Positions 60,515 through 64,000 of a stretch of 64,000 bases of DNA are shown here, piece by piece. The position numbers were made by a program, and so were the translations under genes. The DNA comes from Dichotomocladium elegans (Eukaryota > Mucoromycota > Mucoromycetes > Mucorales > Lichtheimiaceae): positions 682,001 through 746,000 of the forward strand of contig JAIXMN010000002.1 in assembly GCA_025716815.1 (NCBI GenBank). Direction: 5' to 3'. Within the stretch, counting starts at the first letter, position 1, and every line of letters starts with the position of its first letter. Below the pieces are notes generated by a model. That model was not told the origin of the DNA, searched no databases, and saw only the letters and a list, made by a program, of their open reading frames with translations.

Positions 60515-61949
60515 ATGGCCCAAATTGGACGATTTCGAAATCCACCGAACGGTCTTCGTCTTAATGTCAATTCTCGACCGAGCACACCCTGCAATGCTCA
60601 CAGCACTAGTAGCGCCAATACAAAAGACAACTGGTGTGAAGACCTTATCCGCATTGTAGGCCAAAATCGGTCGCAAAGCAAATTCTTAGCATCGGACACT
60701 CCAACAGACAACAGCACTCTTCCGACTGAAGTCAGGTTGAAACCGCAAGACTTTGAGATGATCGAAAAGCTGGGTGAAGGATCGGCAGGGATTGTATGGA
60801 AAGTTCGGTACAAACCTACAGGGCGAATAATGGCAAAAAAGGCATGCATAAATACAAAAACTCGGTGTATGTGTGTGAATGAATGTACGGTTTACCATGG
60901 GCACTAACAGATCATGACCAGGCAATCATAATAGACGCAGAACCGCTGAAGCGGCGCCAAATCATTCGCGAGCTGTCATTTCTCAAAACATGCGAGTCGC
61001 CTTACATTGTATCTTTTTATGGTGCATTTCTGAACGACAAGGAGGCAACTGTTTCTATTTGCATGGAATATTGCGAAGGAGGAAGTTTCGAAGACATTTA
61101 CAAGCGCGCGCGCGATTTGCATTTCAAAATTGGTGAGCACGTGCTGGCCAGCCTTGCAGACTCCGTAATATTTTCGATCAGACACAGCGTAGTGCATTGA
61201 AAATCACTAACATCGGTTGATGCATAGGTCTGTCAGGCACTCATTTACCTTCATTCCAAAAAAGTTATCCACCGAGGTATGTGTATATATGGCGCGTACG
61301 ACCTGTCATAGCAGCTGCATAAATAAGCGACTATGTAAATGATCTGACGTTGACCTGTAGATATTAAGCCATCGAATATCTTGGTCTGCAAGGGTGGCGA
61401 AATCAAGCTCTGTGATCTTGGTGTGTCGGGTGAGTTGATTGACTCAATTGCAGATACATTTACTGGTTCACAGTATTATATGGCTGTAAGTCTCAGCTCG
61501 GGAATCTGGGGTGGTTCTCTCATTAAAATGAATGATGCCTAGCCTGAGCGTATTCAAGGCTCTGCATATTCTGTCAAATCGGATATTTGGTCGCTCGGTC
61601 TAACTATCATTGAGGTCGCACAAACAAAGCCTGCCTTACCTCCATCCGATCATCCACATCTTTCCGTCTTTGAATTACTTGACTTTATCGTGAGCCAACC
61701 CCTCCCGAATCTTGGTCCTGAGAGATCGGAGGAAATTAGGGATTTCATCAGCCGATGGTAAGTGAGGCAAATTCCCATGTTCTGTGTATCCGAAGTTCGT
61801 CCTTTCTATTTTTTCTGACAAACCTATCCAGTTTGATCAAAAGCCCGCAGGAGAGGCCTGGCCCAGCAGAGATGTTAAAACATCCTTTTTTAAGAGTCTC
61901 TAAACGCACTAACTCATCCTGGATCAGGGAAATTTGGCATTGGAAATAG
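60515..61949 (+). CDS. MAP kinase kinase, 6 exons
   Basis: A dual-specificity kinase that activates a MAP kinase. Exons: 60515-60841, 60922-61164, 61228-61276, 61361-61485, 61543-61757, 61832-61949; 358 residues. The N-terminus is Ser-rich. Motifs: [16 protein letters not shown], Lys in [66 protein letters not shown] and the activation loop [12 protein letters not shown] (Ser and Thr of the S/T-x3-S/T site), [25 protein letters not shown], and [17 protein letters not shown]. Intron 1 begins AAG|GCATGC (GC-AG); this join gives exact alignment length with MEK-type kinases. MEK1-like motifs place it in the Ste7/Byr1/MEK group rather than Pbs2, but the pathway is not certain. Confidence 0.93.
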
Positions 61950-62099
61950 TGTTTATTTTCTTAGTATCCACTATTAAATAAACGCACCCTTTCCTACCAT
62001 AAGGTAGCATCTTGATCGTCTTGATGTTTCCTTTTTCCTTCTTATCATTGTAGATCGGAAAGGTATAACTGATATATAACAATGAAGTTCTATGCTGGC

Positions 62100-62730
62100 T
62101 CAGATCGTTGCCTTTTTATATCTGTTAAGACGAACATATGAATTGAATGGAACTGCAGAACGGAATAAAGGTGATGTTACCATGGTGGTCGTCTTCATCC
62201 TCTGCAGGATTGAGCAAATGGGATTCTTTTCCCAAGCCCATAATCGCAGATTTTGATCTTCCACTGTTGTTTGCTTCTGGAAATCTTTTAGATGCTATCA
62301 TACTCGAGTATTTTTGCTTCTCATGGCGAGAAGAGGTTACCTATTTTGATACTGATAGATGAGGATGCTATGCTCGTTGGCTCTACTGTCAAAACATTGG
62401 GAGATAAAACCGTAGGTGGCAATAATGTGGAGGATGTACTATTGCTCGTACTGATCGGAGGTAATCCACCCATCGACAAGCCGCTCTCTTCTCTTTCAGT
62501 GTCTGGCGCGAATGATAAACGCATGGTGCAATGGCGATCGAATGATTCCAATTGAGTCTGAAGAGCATTGATCCCTATAAGATGATGTAGAAACATATAT
62601 GGCACTCTCAGTTACGCTTCCAACGGTAGTCGTGTCGCAGAACCTTACTTTTGTAAAGGGAAGCGCAGTTGCTCCTCTTATCCAAACTGGAATCAGCTAG
62701 TATACGAGTGCCGCACATGCAATCAGAAAG

Positions 62731-62778
<48 letters not shown>

Positions 62779-63825
62779 ATGCATTTATATTGAAATAGTC
62801 GATTCTTACGAGACAGTTTGGCCGTGTTTTCCGATGGTTCTATTACTCCAAGCAAATCAAGGATATCTTTTATGATCTTCTCAAAAAAATCAATTATAAA
62901 ACAGACGAATGGCAGAAAGATACGACCTTACCTCCTGCTGCTTTGATACGACGAGCCGTAATGATGTGAATTCTTCGGCCATGGCATTATACCCTCCAGA
63001 GATATGCTTGATTCGTTCCTCGAGTAAGGAATACTCACGAAAATACATATCCGTTCGGGCGTCACTGTCGACCGGTGAGGCAGATGGTAATGGGGCAGTC
63101 GCTCGTAGTGAACGCACGCTTTTGCGTTTGATATTCCTTAAATCGTCTATGGCGCCTTTGCGGAAGTGCGGATGTCTGAATTCCCATGTCTGATTCTCAT
63201 TTTTCAAGTTGGAATGGATCATATCGTTTACTTTGTTGAATCCATACACTGGCGAGATAAAGACATATATTCATTAGATATCTGTCAGACGGCATCTGGG
63301 TAGTGATATATCATGGTACAGTCTTACTATTCAGTTGACGCACGAAACTTTGCCAGTTATTATGCTTGAAATACTGTGGAAGGACGTTTTTTGAAAAAAT
63401 CGTGGGATTGTATACTCGAAATAAATCCCCTGTCTCTGACCAAGAAATGAGGTGCTGAATCTCTGGGTCTTCCACCATGCTGATTGCGAAATGTGGTCAT
63501 TAGCATCTTTTGAAGGAATCTTTTGCTGAATCCCACCAGTTTGTGCTGCTCTTTCCTGTTAGGTTCTTACTTGTACAGTTTACTAACGAATGCAGCGTGT
63601 GATTTGGTGACAGGTATAGCATGTGTGCTGCCACTTTCTTCTCTTCCTGATCTATTCAGTACTACTCGATTAAGATACATGGATTGTTTCCGATGGGTTG
63701 TTCTCAACTTATGAAACGTACGGATATTCTCGATAATCCGTCCCAGAACCGTCCACGGCAACATCGTCTGTGCTTGTGAAACTGCTTTCGGATCCAATGC
63801 TAGACCGCCTGGACGATTTACTCAT
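62100..63825 (-). CDS. HSF1: heat-shock transcription factor, 8 exons
   Basis: Binds GAA-type heat-shock elements and drives chaperone genes such as HSP90. Exons (minus strand): 63722-63825, 63571-63651, 63328-63479, 62932-63248, 62649-62676, 62341-62574, 62181-62294, 62100-62152; 360 residues and all joins GT-AG. Ser-rich start MSKSSRRSSIGSESSFTSTD. The DNA-binding domain (~45-150) has AAFVSKLYNMVEDPEIQHLI, VLPQYFKHNNWQSFVRQLN, MYGFNKVNDMIHS and TWEFRHPHFRKG. A heptad-like oligomerisation region (EYSLLEERIKHISGGYNAMA) follows, then a Ser/Thr-rich tail. One exon is only 28 nt; its placement rests on phase and is the least certain join. Confidence 0.9.
62733..62780 (+). repeat. (TA)n(TG)n microsatellite in an HSF intron
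   Basis: A TA run followed by a TG run, about 47 bp, inside the intron between the 28-nt exon and the DNA-binding-domain exon of the HSF gene (minus strand). Same compound type as 29168-29213. Confidence 0.9.
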
Positions 63826-64000
63826 ACTTAGAGAAAATGGAATATTTTATACGTCGTGTCAATTGCTACGACTCCCAGTCGAACTTGGACTACAGGCTTA
63901 TAGAATTCAAGAAAGAAGGATAAGATGCCTGGTATTACGAGGAAGTAAGTACAAATGTTTCAGAGAATAAGAACCACCTACACCCAGGCCAGCTGGATAC

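Noticed and set aside
63651..63797. HSF start in the frame continuing upstream of 63651
   Set aside because: It has no good ATG; an intron (63652-63721) joins to a Ser-rich ATG exon at 63722-63825 and keeps frame.

Overview
This is eukaryotic, fungal nuclear DNA. Its genes are split by many short introns (mostly 45-120 bp), and it carries fungal families (Mig1/CreA-like zinc fingers, a Fungal_trans regulator, DPP5-type peptidase, Yos1, SEA-complex Mtc5/WDR59), Ty3/Gypsy retrotransposon remains and Tc1/mariner-type relics. The style of the relics and genes suggests an early-diverging fungus, probably Mucoromycota. That assignment is inference; no rRNA or other marker is present.

Layout. 1-13.5 kb is a transposon graveyard. 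A 23-unit tandem array (516-1241) abuts a 5'-truncated chromodomain Gypsy element (1242-~4160), which abuts a second, frameshifted Gypsy element (~4160-8545), both on the minus strand. Then come a transposase C-terminal relic running into a short inverted array of the same tandem unit (9445-9930), a 154-bp MITE with TA duplications (10713-10866), and a transposase N-terminal relic (11.7-12.2 kb). 13.5-19.9 kb holds a secreted S9 peptidase, a small hydrophilic protein and an anoctamin. 21.7-27.1 kb holds two adjacent inverted-repeat structures: an older ~0.6 kb palindrome, and a 3.65 kb element with 1.08 kb nearly identical arms bounded by TA. 27-33 kb is mostly non-coding.

30-64 kb is gene-dense: Mig1-like zinc-finger protein, proteasome beta3 (PUP3), TCERG1-like WW/FF protein, cytosolic Hsp90, complex I 23-kDa subunit, TRM7, Swi3/Rsc8/SMARCC, MPS1 kinase, YOS1, WDR59/MTC5, a Fungal_trans regulator, a MAP kinase kinase and a heat-shock factor. 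These are housekeeping and signalling genes with no obvious pathway clustering; the HSF and its classical target Hsp90 lie about 22 kb apart.

The most unusual gene-level signal is splicing. Five genes need a GC-AG intron to keep the reading frame. PUP3 has a first exon that is only the ATG and a last exon of one codon plus stop. NDUFS8 and HSF also use tiny exons. Exon joins were worked out by hand from frame and family similarity; for most genes the total length is divisible by three and ends on a family-consistent stop.
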